Part shown: in pieces, positions 41,851 to 50,476 of the stretch
How positions within the stretch are numbered: the stretch's first letter is position 1
How the letters are laid out: the number at the start of each line of letters is the position of its first letter
Source: Candidatus Baltobacteraceae bacterium
GTDB lineage: Bacteria > Vulcanimicrobiota > Vulcanimicrobiia > Vulcanimicrobiales > Vulcanimicrobiaceae
Assembly (NCBI GenBank): GCA_036488875.1
Contig: DASXGW010000004.1
Coordinates: 372,001-436,000, forward strand
Direction: 5' to 3'
Length of the DNA stretch: 64,000 bases
Translations under genes and position numbers: made by a program
The notes under the pieces: generated by a model
What the model saw: only the letters and a program-made list of their open reading frames with translations
Database searches by the model: none
What the model was told of the DNA's origin: nothing

Positions 41851-43539
41851 ATGAACGGAAGGTACGTCTTTGCGACGGCGCTGGCCGCCGCTTGTCTTTT
41901 GGCGGCCTGCGGAGGCGGCGGCTTCGCTCCCGCGGCGCATCAGGCGCCCAGCGCCATGCGCGCGCACGCTGCGGCGCCCACGCCGTATCCCTTGCCGAAG
42001 AAGACGCCGGACTTTACGACCGTCGAGAAGCCCGTGCCGTGGGACTACACCTCGACCGGACCCGATCGCAGCGCGTGCCGCGCGAACGAAGGGTTGACGT
42101 ACCGCGTCGGTCCGGGACAAGCGTATCCCGAGCCGCACGACGTGCCATGGCTGCGACTGCTGCCGTGCGACACGGTCTTGATCTATTGGCGCGCGCAGGC
42201 GTACACCGACGCGATTTACATTGCGGTGCGCGGCAAGAACCATAAGGCGATCGCCGTCGAAGGCGTCATGAATAAATCCGGACAGCGCCCGCTGTTCGAC
42301 GGAAGCCACGCGATGCAGTACGCGTCGCAAGGTATGGATCCGTACGAGATCTGCGCCGGCATGATCAGCATCGGTCTGCCGTCGTCGACCGCCGTGCCGC
42401 AGCAAGTCTACGGCTATACGCCGGGGTACATCATCGTCGAGAACTTCGAGGTCGAAAACGCGTTCGGCAAGTATCCCGGCAGTAACCAGCCGGTATACAC
42501 GTGCACGGTGAGCGGTCAGCCGGTCAAACCGTGGGCGGAGTTCGTCGCCGGATTGTACATCGATCCGGCGCAGCATCTGCTCATCAAGAACAACTACTTC
42601 CACAACAACGGGCTCGGCGCGTTCACCAACTCGCTGGACGGATCGCACCATCAATCGCGCGATTTCTACGTGACCGACAACACGATCACCGACAACGGGA
42701 ATGGCGAGGCGAGCCAGCACAACTACTACTTCGAGCTGGTCGGCGAGCGCGTGATCCACAACTACTTCGGGCCGCCGATCGCGCACACGCAGGGCGAAAA
42801 CATCAAAGATCGCTCGGTCTGCGTGGAGTACGCCGATAACTACATCGACAGCGGCAACAACCTCATCGCGTTTCGCGACCCGCAGTCCAACGGCGACTAC
42901 GAGTGGCATCAGATGGACGCTTACGGCACGCAGTGCGCCAGCCAGCTCTACGTGCACGATAATACGTTCGTCTCGCGCGGGCCGACCGAGTTCCAGGCGA
43001 TGAGCGTGATCGACGGGTTTGGCGACGGCGTCGTGGAGGGCGATCCGCAGAACAACCGGTTCGGCGTGGTGTATTTCTACAACAACGTCGTGATCGCGAT
43101 CGGCAACAAGGACCCGTACGGTCTTAAGTCGGCGCCGGTCTTCCAGAACGCCAACCAGCTTAAGCCCACGACGTTCTACGCCATCAACAATCTGTTCTAT
43201 TCCGCGCCCCAGACCAAGGGCCATCAGGGGCCCCCGTTCGCCGCGTGTTATTGGCAGCAGTACGTGAACTTCACCTCAGACTGGGCTAGCCGGAAGATCC
43301 AAACGAAGTACGCGACGGCGACCGACGGCAACGATGCGGTGGGAACGCCGTGCGACGGCTCGGGCATGAGCGGCATCAACGTGAGCAAAGCCAATCCGGG
43401 CTTCGTCGACTTCGCGCACGGCGATTTCCACCTCACGCCGTCGTCGCCGTTCTACACCTTAAAGGGATCGCTGCCGGCCCCGATCGCGCAGCGTCACCTG
43501 CAGCCGACTAACGGATCGTATCCGACGCCGAGTCCGTAA
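41851..43539 (+). CDS. Parallel beta-helix lipoprotein
   Basis: 562 aa. Lipoprotein signal ending LLAAC (C20) followed by GGGG and a Pro-rich spacer. The core has pectate-lyase-like coil patterns: IIVENFEVENAFG, LLIKNNYFHNNG, FYVTDNTITDNGNG, QLYVHDNTFVSRG and VYFYNNVVIAIG. These define a right-handed helix of the type found in polysaccharide lyases and surface proteins. The usual lyase catalytic Lys/Arg set cannot be confirmed. It is probably exported and membrane-tethered. The gene stands alone, 41 bp after the PDZ sensor gene, and might share its transcript. Confidence 0.8.
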   Translation: MNGRYVFATALAAACLLAACGGGGFAPAAHQAPSAMRAHAAAPTPYPLPKKTPDFTTVEKPVPWDYTSTGPDRSACRANEGLTYRVGPGQAYPEPHDVPWLRLLPCDTVLIYWRAQAYTDAIYIAVRGKNHKAIAVEGVMNKSGQRPLFDGSHAMQYASQGMDPYEICAGMISIGLPSSTAVPQQVYGYTPGYIIVENFEVENAFGKYPGSNQPVYTCTVSGQPVKPWAEFVAGLYIDPAQHLLIKNNYFHNNGLGAFTNSLDGSHHQSRDFYVTDNTITDNGNGEASQHNYYFELVGERVIHNYFGPPIAHTQGENIKDRSVCVEYADNYIDSGNNLIAFRDPQSNGDYEWHQMDAYGTQCASQLYVHDNTFVSRGPTEFQAMSVIDGFGDGVVEGDPQNNRFGVVYFYNNVVIAIGNKDPYGLKSAPVFQNANQLKPTTFYAINNLFYSAPQTKGHQGPPFAACYWQQYVNFTSDWASRKIQTKYATATDGNDAVGTPCDGSGMSGINVSKANPGFVDFAHGDFHLTPSSPFYTLKGSLPAPIAQRHLQPTNGSYPTPSP

Positions 43540-43540
43540 C

Positions 43541-44554
43541 CTACGGTGGATCTTGAACGGGCAGCATCGTGATGTAGCCCGAGATACCGCTGCCGGGATT
43601 GTAGACGCCGATGACGTCGCGAACGCTGACGGAGTTGGCGCTCAATTTGCCGATGACGATCGGCGGCCACGCGATCCAGTTGCGAATCTGCATGTAAAAA
43701 CCGTAGACCGCTTTATCGCGCGGCTTGGTATAGTCTCCGACGACGTTGTAGTTGCCGGGACCGCCGGCGCCGGTGATGCCTTCGAAGTGCGTGAGCGCGG
43801 CTTTGGGATAGTCGTAGGTCAGGAAATCGTTTCCTCCGACGATGTCGCGGACGTAGGCGTGCCGCCCTTTCTTGTCGGCATAGCCGCCGGCGACGGCGAC
43901 GGTCTTGCCGTCGATCCAAATGCCGTATGCCGTGGTGCTGACCGCATTTTTGACGTCGATCGTCGAGATTGCCTTCCGGCTGGAGTCGAAGAGGAACGCG
44001 TGGCCGGCGATCGTCGGCGCTTTGGTGCCGGCGTCGTAGTTACCGACGACCAGGTAACGCTTGCCGACGGTATAGACGCTGTGCGCGATCGTGTAGTTGC
44101 ACGATTGCGGATCGCAGAGAATTGGCGGGACGATAATCGACTTGTATTGCTTCGTGACTGAATTGAAGACGAAGCCGTCGTCGCCTTTTTGGCCGGCGTT
44201 CTTAAAGCTTCCGACGATGAGATAACCGCCCTTGATCGGCTTTGGGCCATAGGCTGCCGTTGACTGCGCGCCGGGATAGGCAATCTGCACCCACGTCTTG
44301 CTGTTGCGGTTGTAGAGTCCGCCCAGCGTCGCGCCCGTATTCAACGTTACCGTCGCGGTGATGTACTGCCCGCGGATGCCGGTGGGCTCGGTCGAAACCG
44401 CGCCGGGAAAAGCGCTCGTGGGCGCGTTGAACGGCGTGACGCCGAAGCTGCGCGCGCGCAACGCACCGTCGGAGGACGAAGGCGCCGTCGGCGTCATTGC
44501 GGATGACGAACAGCCGGCAAGCAGAAGAAGTGTGGCGGCAATGACAGTACGCAT
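43541..44554 (-). CDS. Beta-propeller-like lipoprotein, unknown function
   Basis: 337 aa from ATG 44554. Upstream frame lacks homology and overlaps the divergent gene. Lipobox LLAGC at C15. The mature protein has repeated blades of the form 'GGYLIVGSFKNAG', 'KRYLVVGNYDAGTKAP', 'KTVAVAGGYADKKG' and 'GNYNVVGDYTKP', a kelch- or WD-like pattern. No ribosome binding site is evident, but TTACAAT 7-13 bp before the ATG could be a -10 box, implying a leaderless transcript. It is divergent from the propeller-GGDEF gene. Confidence 0.7.
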   Translation of the reverse strand: MRTVIAATLLLLAGCSSSAMTPTAPSSSDGALRARSFGVTPFNAPTSAFPGAVSTEPTGIRGQYITATVTLNTGATLGGLYNRNSKTWVQIAYPGAQSTAAYGPKPIKGGYLIVGSFKNAGQKGDDGFVFNSVTKQYKSIIVPPILCDPQSCNYTIAHSVYTVGKRYLVVGNYDAGTKAPTIAGHAFLFDSSRKAISTIDVKNAVSTTAYGIWIDGKTVAVAGGYADKKGRHAYVRDIVGGNDFLTYDYPKAALTHFEGITGAGGPGNYNVVGDYTKPRDKAVYGFYMQIRNWIAWPPIVIGKLSANSVSVRDVIGVYNPGSGISGYITMLPVQDPP

Positions 44555-44612
44555 AAAGAAATTGTAACCCGAGCAGTCAATCAGCCGGACGCCGGAGAAG
44601 CTTCCCCGAGCC

Positions 44613-47600
44613 GTGGGCCGTTTCTGCGCCTTCCTTCTGGCTTTTGTCCTGGGCAGCCCCGCCGCTCTCCAAGCCCAGCCGGTTTCCCCATGGGCCGCGC
44701 TTGCCGATCCGGTCTTCATGCGCATCGACATGCGCGGGCTGCCGCACCCGTCGGCGTACGCGGTCGCGCAAGACTCCACGGGATTCGTTTGGATCGGCAC
44801 CTTGAACGGACTCGCGCGCTACGACGGGTATCGTTTCCAAAACTTTCTGCCGAACTCGAACGATCCCAAGGCGCTGCCCGAAGGCTGGATTCGCGAGTTG
44901 ATCTCCGATCCGGCGGGCGCGCTGTGGATCGGCACGTCGTCGAGCGGGCTCGTACGCTTCGATCAAACGTCGCAAACGTTTCGTACCTGGCGACCGCGGC
45001 AAAGCGGAAACAAGGGTCCGCGCAGCGCTAACGTCGTCGCGCTCAACCGCTCGGAAGACGGACGGATTTGGGTCGGCGGCGACGGCGGACTCGATCGTTT
45101 CGATCCCAAGAGCGATACGTTCGAACACTTCGATCTCGAAGCGCACGGGCAAACGCAGCCGCGCGTCGAGGCGCTATTGACCGATCGCTCCGGCGCGGTT
45201 TGGGTTGCCTCCTTGCGCGGCGTCTACGTTCGCACGAAAGGCGCTAAGGCGTTCGTGCGTTCGGGGTTGGCGTCGGCGGCGTATTGCTTGTACGAAGACG
45301 ACGCGGGGCGGTTGTGGGTCGGCGGAACGAACCAAGTCACCGTCTTCGATCCGCAGCGGCGGCGCGTGGCAACCTTTTCCTCGAGCGGCGATCCGTCGAC
45401 GTTAGCCGACGGCGAACAGTGGGCGATCGCGCAGACCGGGCCGAGTACCGTTCTGATCGGCACCGAAGACACCGGGCTCAGCATCGTCGATCTTTCGACC
45501 AAGAGCGTGCGCCGCGTGCAGATCGACGCGCCGAGCGCGAGCGGGGAAACACCCGGGCCGGTGTGGCAACTGTTTCGCGATCGTTCGGGCTTGCTGTGGA
45601 TCGCGAGCGGATCGGGCGGATTGGAAGCCTACGATGCGCGCAGCCGCGGCATCTACAACCTCGCGGCCACCGATACGTATCTCCAACTCACCAACGCGGG
45701 CGTGCAGGCGGTGATCGGCGATCCGCACGGGCGGTTGTGGATCGGCGGCACGGAGGGACAGCTCACCCTTCTCGATCCGCGCACCGGCGCGACGAAGCAC
45801 TACGTTTTGCCCAACCACTTACTGGTCAACGCCTTGACGTTGGTGACCGACGACACGCTATGGATCGGGACGTCGGACGGACTCTGCACGCTGGCCATCG
45901 GACAGCAGAAGATCGTTTGCCCGAGCGGGCCGGCCGCGTTTGCGGGTCAGCGTATGGGAAGTGCCGTTTCCGTCGACGGAACGCTGTGGGTCGAAACGCA
46001 AAACGGCGGGCTCGTCGGCGTACGCGACGGCAAGATCACCGCCCGTTTCGGTGCGGGAAGCGGCCCCAACGGCCTGTCCGATGGGACGCTTACCGCGATT
46101 GCCGCCGATCGCGAACACCGAGTTTGGGCCGGCACCGACAACGGCATCAATCTCGTCGATCCGAAGACGCGCCGCGTGCAGCATTTCTTGTCTGAGGCGG
46201 ACAATGCCAACGCGCTCGGAACCGGCGAGATCGTGTCGATTCTCGAGGATCGTAAGGGCGAGGTTTGGGTGGGCTCGATGGACGGTCCGGTCAATCGGCT
46301 CAACAAACGCAACGGGACGTATGCCATTCGCCGCATGGATGCCGTCAACGGTGTGCCGTTTCAAAACATCACTAACTTGGCGCAAGACGCGCAACACCGA
46401 ATCTGGGCCAGCACGACCAACTCGCTCGTCGTGTTCGATCCCAAGGCCAACTCCGCCGGTTTACTTGGATGGGCCGACGGCATTCCCGACACGTTTTATA
46501 CGCCCGGTGCCGCAGATCAGCTCCCCGACGGAACGATCGTCTTCGGCGGCCGCCACGGTTTGACGGTCGTCACACCCAGCGCGCTGCCGAAATCGCGCGA
46601 CGCGGCGCCGCCGCTGATGGCGTCGCTCAAAATCGGCGGACGCGCGACGTCGACGTGGGGACTCAACGCGGGGCTCGGAACCGTGGAGCTGCCCGCGGCC
46701 CGTCGCGACATCAGCGTCGAGTTCGCGGCGTTGGAGTATCCGGCGTCGCAGTCGGTGCGCTACGCGTACAAGCTCGACGGATACGACAATGGGTGGATCG
46801 ACGCGGATCCCGAATATCGCGTCGCGTCGTATACGAACTTGCCGCCGGGGCAGTACACGTTGCGGGCGCGCGCGACCAACAAACTCGGACAGTGGAGCCC
46901 GCGCGAGTTTGCGCTGGCGGTGCGCGCCGATTACGCGTGGTACGAAACCTGGTGGGCGCGGCTGCTCGCCGCGATCCTGATCGTGGTCGGCGCTTACGCG
47001 TTCTACAAGATTCGCACCACCGTGCTGCGCGGGCAGCAGCGCGAGCTGGAGGCGGTGGTCGCAAAACGCACGCAAGAGCTCGCGTGGGCAAACGAGCAGT
47101 TGTCGCAGGCCAACGTTCGCCTCGAAGAGATGAGCGTTACCGAACCGCTGACGGGTCTGCGCAACCGTCGCTTCCTGATTCAACACGTCGAAGCCGACGT
47201 CGCCGTCTCCCTGCGCCGCTACGAAGATTGGCTGGCGGGCGGCGCGGGCGCGCCCGCTCCGCAGGCCGCGGATCTGCTGTTTTTCATCGCGGACATCGAT
47301 CATTTCAAGTTGGTCAACGATCGCTTCGGTCATCACGCGGGCGACATGGTGCTGACGCAGATGCGCGAACGGTTTCTGGAAGTGTTTCGCGAGTCGGACT
47401 TCGTGGTGCGCTGGGGCGGCGAAGAGTTTCTTGCCGTCGCGCGCGGGTCGCGCCGGGAAGACGCGCCGGAGATTGCCGAGCGCGTGCGCGAAGCGATCGC
47501 GTCGCGGCAGTTCGCGGTCGACGACAAAGGCGAACGCATCGACATGACGGCGTCGATCGGCTTCGCCGCGTTTCCGTTCGTCAGGACTGCGCCGCGCGCC

Positions 47601-47759
47601 GTTTCGTGGAGTCAGACGATCGACGTCGCCGACCGCGCGCTATATTTGGCAAAAGAAGCCGGTCGTAACGCTTGCATAGGATTGGTCGCGGCGCCCAACG
47701 CCCAGAGCGACGACGACGTTGAGATCGTGCGTCCCGCCGGCCTTACGGCGTCATCGTAA
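44613..47759 (+). CDS. Two-component-propeller membrane diguanylate cyclase (Reg_prop, Y_Y_Y, GGDEF)
   Basis: 1048 aa. Signal peptide residues 1-21, then ~600 residues of Reg_prop blades ('D..G.VWIGT..GL.RYD'), a Y_Y_Y domain (YAYKLDGYDNGWID ... GQYTLRARATN), one membrane helix (~785-803), a coiled coil (VVAKRTQELAWANEQLSQANV) and a GGDEF domain with active-site GGEEF at 935-939. It should sense an outside ligand, perhaps a glycan, and make cyclic di-GMP in the cytoplasm. No obvious RxxD inhibitory site is seen. GTG start at 44613. Its 3' end overlaps the convergent serine hydrolase by 17 bp. Confidence 0.93.
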   Translation: MGRFCAFLLAFVLGSPAALQAQPVSPWAALADPVFMRIDMRGLPHPSAYAVAQDSTGFVWIGTLNGLARYDGYRFQNFLPNSNDPKALPEGWIRELISDPAGALWIGTSSSGLVRFDQTSQTFRTWRPRQSGNKGPRSANVVALNRSEDGRIWVGGDGGLDRFDPKSDTFEHFDLEAHGQTQPRVEALLTDRSGAVWVASLRGVYVRTKGAKAFVRSGLASAAYCLYEDDAGRLWVGGTNQVTVFDPQRRRVATFSSSGDPSTLADGEQWAIAQTGPSTVLIGTEDTGLSIVDLSTKSVRRVQIDAPSASGETPGPVWQLFRDRSGLLWIASGSGGLEAYDARSRGIYNLAATDTYLQLTNAGVQAVIGDPHGRLWIGGTEGQLTLLDPRTGATKHYVLPNHLLVNALTLVTDDTLWIGTSDGLCTLAIGQQKIVCPSGPAAFAGQRMGSAVSVDGTLWVETQNGGLVGVRDGKITARFGAGSGPNGLSDGTLTAIAADREHRVWAGTDNGINLVDPKTRRVQHFLSEADNANALGTGEIVSILEDRKGEVWVGSMDGPVNRLNKRNGTYAIRRMDAVNGVPFQNITNLAQDAQHRIWASTTNSLVVFDPKANSAGLLGWADGIPDTFYTPGAADQLPDGTIVFGGRHGLTVVTPSALPKSRDAAPPLMASLKIGGRATSTWGLNAGLGTVELPAARRDISVEFAALEYPASQSVRYAYKLDGYDNGWIDADPEYRVASYTNLPPGQYTLRARATNKLGQWSPREFALAVRADYAWYETWWARLLAAILIVVGAYAFYKIRTTVLRGQQRELEAVVAKRTQELAWANEQLSQANVRLEEMSVTEPLTGLRNRRFLIQHVEADVAVSLRRYEDWLAGGAGAPAPQAADLLFFIADIDHFKLVNDRFGHHAGDMVLTQMRERFLEVFRESDFVVRWGGEEFLAVARGSRREDAPEIAERVREAIASRQFAVDDKGERIDMTASIGFAAFPFVRTAPRAVSWSQTIDVADRALYLAKEAGRNACIGLVAAPNAQSDDDVEIVRPAGLTASS

Positions 47760-49131
47760 TCCCGCTGACTTTCCCCATCGAATCGATGCCGAGGTTCAGG
47801 TTGAACGTCGCCGCGGCAAAGACGCCGCGATAGGTATAGATCGTCACTTTCGCCGTGCTGACCTTGCGCACGTAGAGCAACTGCTGCGGCGCGCCGAGCG
47901 GACCGATCTCGCTTTTGATTCCGGCGAGCATCTTGGGCGAGAAGCGCGCGTTCAGTCGCGGCGTCAACTGCGAGCGGTCGAGAGTGCCGCTCTCCAAGCC
48001 CGCGATCAAGCTGCGCAGCCGAGCCGTGACCGCGGGATCTTCGCCGGCGGCTGACGTCGCAAGCGCCGCCGACGGTTCGAGCGCTTCGAAAATCCGCGTC
48101 GCGGTGGATTCGGGACCCGCCATCGACAGGCCGTTCTGCAGCGCGACGATTGCGACGCGGTCTTTGGGAAACAGCAGGTTCGCGGAGAGAAATCCGAAGG
48201 TTCCTCCGTTGTGCCAGATGCGCTTGTGGCCGTCGACGCTGTCGACGACCCAGCCGAAGGCATACCCAGACCCTTTGTCCCACGCGGACTTGCCCGGCGT
48301 AAACATCGCCGCGAGATCGGTCTGGTTGATGAGTTTGCCGCGCAAGAGCGCGGCGTCCCAGTGCTGCATGTCGTCGACGGTCGAAACGATCGCGCCGGCC
48401 GACCACGCCCAGCCCGAGATCAGGGGCGGGGCGACTTTGACGCCCTTTTTACTGAGGCCGTATCCGGTCGCCATCGGCTTGAGCGATGCTTCGTCGTCGA
48501 TGAACCCGCTGCTCGTCATGCCGGCCGGCGCGAACAGATGCGAGCGCACGTAGCTCTCCCACGGCGTATGCGACGCGCGCTCGAGAATCTCGCCGAGGAT
48601 GATGTAGTTCGTATTGCTGTAGCTAAAGCGCGATCCCGGCGCAAACAGGAGCGGTTTTCCGGAGATCATGCCGAGCATGGCGGCAAACGACGGCGTCTTG
48701 GTGCCGGCGATCTTTTCGAAGCCGTTCGTGTCGGTGTAGTCGGGAATACCGGTCGTCTGCTGCAGCAGCTCGCGGATCGTAATCTTCGCGCCGCGAGCGT
48801 ACTGCGGAATCCACTTGCCGATCGTGTCGTCGAGTGAGAGTTTGCCGGCTTCTTTGAGCTGCAGAATGCCCGTCGCGGTGAACTGTTTGGTGATCGAGCC
48901 GATTTCGTAGTGCGTCTGCACCGTCGCCGGCGTATGGCGCGCGAGATTCGCGTAGCCGTAGGCGTTGCTGTAGACGATCGTTCCGTCGCGCGAAACCGAT
49001 ATCGACATGCCGGGAATATGGCTGGCCGACAGCGCTTTGGTCACGGTGGTGTCGACCCGCGCAACGGTGTCGGGAGCGAGTGGTTGCGCGGGTGCGGCGA
49101 TCGCCGCGACGAGCAGGAGGAAGAAGATCAT
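47743..49131 (-). CDS. Secreted serine hydrolase, beta-lactamase/class C-like family
   Basis: 462 aa with a short signal peptide (MIFFLLLVAAIAAPAQP). Catalytic motifs are complete: S79-I-T-K82 (SxxK), Y171-S-N173 (YxN) and WHNGGTFGF (HxG type) near residue 311. A C-terminal ~100-residue beta domain follows the catalytic part, as in FmtA/EstB-like proteins. It acts in the periplasm or outside as an esterase, peptidase or cell-wall-modifying enzyme. The start overlaps the stop of the stalk-domain gene (ATGA), so the two are co-translated. Confidence 0.92.
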   Translation of the reverse strand: MIFFLLLVAAIAAPAQPLAPDTVARVDTTVTKALSASHIPGMSISVSRDGTIVYSNAYGYANLARHTPATVQTHYEIGSITKQFTATGILQLKEAGKLSLDDTIGKWIPQYARGAKITIRELLQQTTGIPDYTDTNGFEKIAGTKTPSFAAMLGMISGKPLLFAPGSRFSYSNTNYIILGEILERASHTPWESYVRSHLFAPAGMTSSGFIDDEASLKPMATGYGLSKKGVKVAPPLISGWAWSAGAIVSTVDDMQHWDAALLRGKLINQTDLAAMFTPGKSAWDKGSGYAFGWVVDSVDGHKRIWHNGGTFGFLSANLLFPKDRVAIVALQNGLSMAGPESTATRIFEALEPSAALATSAAGEDPAVTARLRSLIAGLESGTLDRSQLTPRLNARFSPKMLAGIKSEIGPLGAPQQLLYVRKVSTAKVTIYTYRGVFAAATFNLNLGIDSMGKVSGITMTP

Positions 49132-50432
49132 CGCAACCGGAGCTGCAGGGTCTGATTGGTCGAACGTCCGGTGACGGGATCGGTCGCGGTGATCTTCAGC
49201 TTAATGGATTGTTGTCCGGGATTGGTCGGGACCGTAATCGTGAGGCTGAAGTTGCCGTACTGTCCAGCCCTGCCGTTTTGGCTCGTCTGACCCGACGACG
49301 CCGGCGGCACGCCGACGGTGACCGCGATGCGTGCGTTGGCGACGGTGTTACCGGCAACGGTAAACGTGCTGCCGACGACCATGCCCGACGGTGAACTGAG
49401 GGTCAGGTGCATTGGCGCGGGCGCTTGCCCCTGCACCGTGAACGACCACGACCGGTCGAAGGCCGAGCCGCCGCTTGGACCGCGTCCGGCGACGCGCACG
49501 GTGTGCGACCCGAACGACAGCGGCGCCGGCGGCTTGAACGAAAAGCCGTTCGCCGAGACGCCGGATTGATTGGTGCGGTCGGCGCCGTCGAGCCACACGC
49601 GCACGCTGCCCGCGTCGACGTTGCGCGAGAAGTTGGCCGAGATCGTTGCGAAGCGATTGGCGATCGTCGTTCCCGCGCCGGGTTGAACGTTGCGCAAATC
49701 GATCGGCGTCGCGGGCGGCGGTGCCGCGCCGTTGACGTAGAACGTCCAGGTGCGATCGAAACCCGATCCGTCGACGGCGATGCCCGTGACGCGGACGCGG
49801 TGCGCGCCGAACGACAGCGGCGCGGGCGGCGTGTAGGAGAATCCGCCGGCGCGGACACCCGCGCGATAGGTGATGTCGTTACCGTCGAGCAGCACGCGGA
49901 CGGTTCCCGGCCGCGCCGCACGCGTAAACTGTGCGGTCACCGGCGCGAACCGATTGGTGATGTAGCTGCTCGGCGCCGGATGCTGCGAGTAGAGGTCGAC
50001 GACAGGCGCGGGCGGCGGCGGTGCCGGATTGTACGGCGGCGGCCCGGGATTGTAGGGCGGCATGTGCGCCATCGTGATCGCGACCACGCGCGTATTGTTA
50101 TTGTAGTCGACGTTCGCGCCGAGGGATTGCGCGATGAAGCGCAGCGGGACGTAGGTTGTCGCACCGACGATGAACGGCGCGACGTCGAGCTGCGTCGACC
50201 GGCCGTCGATGAGCGCGTTCGACGAGCCGATCGTCAACGCCACGGTCGTGCGCCCGCGCGTCGCGTTGATGTTCCCCGACGCGTACACCACCGTCGCGCC
50301 CATGCGCTCGAAAATGCTGCGCATCGGAACGAAAACGCGTCCGGTGCGTTCAATCGGGCCGGGATTGGTGTAGAGCGGGTGTCCGCCGACGAAAATACTG
50401 ACGGCTTGCGCGAGAAGTAGTGCTGCGAACAT
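49128..50432 (-). CDS. Copper-amine-oxidase-N stalk-domain protein with Ig-like repeats
   Basis: 434 aa. ATG 50432 is used because GGAGG lies ~8 nt upstream and it opens the signal peptide (MFAALLLAQAVSIF). Residues ~25-115 are the stalk domain (FVPMRSIFERMGATV, YVPLRFIAQSLGANV). A Pro-rich linker precedes two homologous beta repeats (VRVLLDGNDITYRAGV...F.YTPPAPLSFGAHRVRV and VRVWLDGADRTNQSGV...F.FKPPAPLSFGSHTVRV) and a final Ig-like domain. It is probably exported and bound to the wall or surface. There is no enzymatic copper site. It is co-translated with the serine hydrolase. Confidence 0.88.
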   Translation of the reverse strand: MFAALLLAQAVSIFVGGHPLYTNPGPIERTGRVFVPMRSIFERMGATVVYASGNINATRGRTTVALTIGSSNALIDGRSTQLDVAPFIVGATTYVPLRFIAQSLGANVDYNNNTRVVAITMAHMPPYNPGPPPYNPAPPPPAPVVDLYSQHPAPSSYITNRFAPVTAQFTRAARPGTVRVLLDGNDITYRAGVRAGGFSYTPPAPLSFGAHRVRVTGIAVDGSGFDRTWTFYVNGAAPPPATPIDLRNVQPGAGTTIANRFATISANFSRNVDAGSVRVWLDGADRTNQSGVSANGFSFKPPAPLSFGSHTVRVAGRGPSGGSAFDRSWSFTVQGQAPAPMHLTLSSPSGMVVGSTFTVAGNTVANARIAVTVGVPPASSGQTSQNGRAGQYGNFSLTITVPTNPGQQSIKLKITATDPVTGRSTNQTLQLRLR

Positions 50433-50476
50433 CGGGCGCCTCCGAGACGGCAAGGGTTACGAGGCGCTTTGGCGGG

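Noticed and set aside
41806-43224. Minus-strand ORF (472 codons) opposite the beta-helix lipoprotein
   Set aside because: Shadow of a gene with signal peptide and beta-helix coils. Repetitive Val/Asp/Arg composition.
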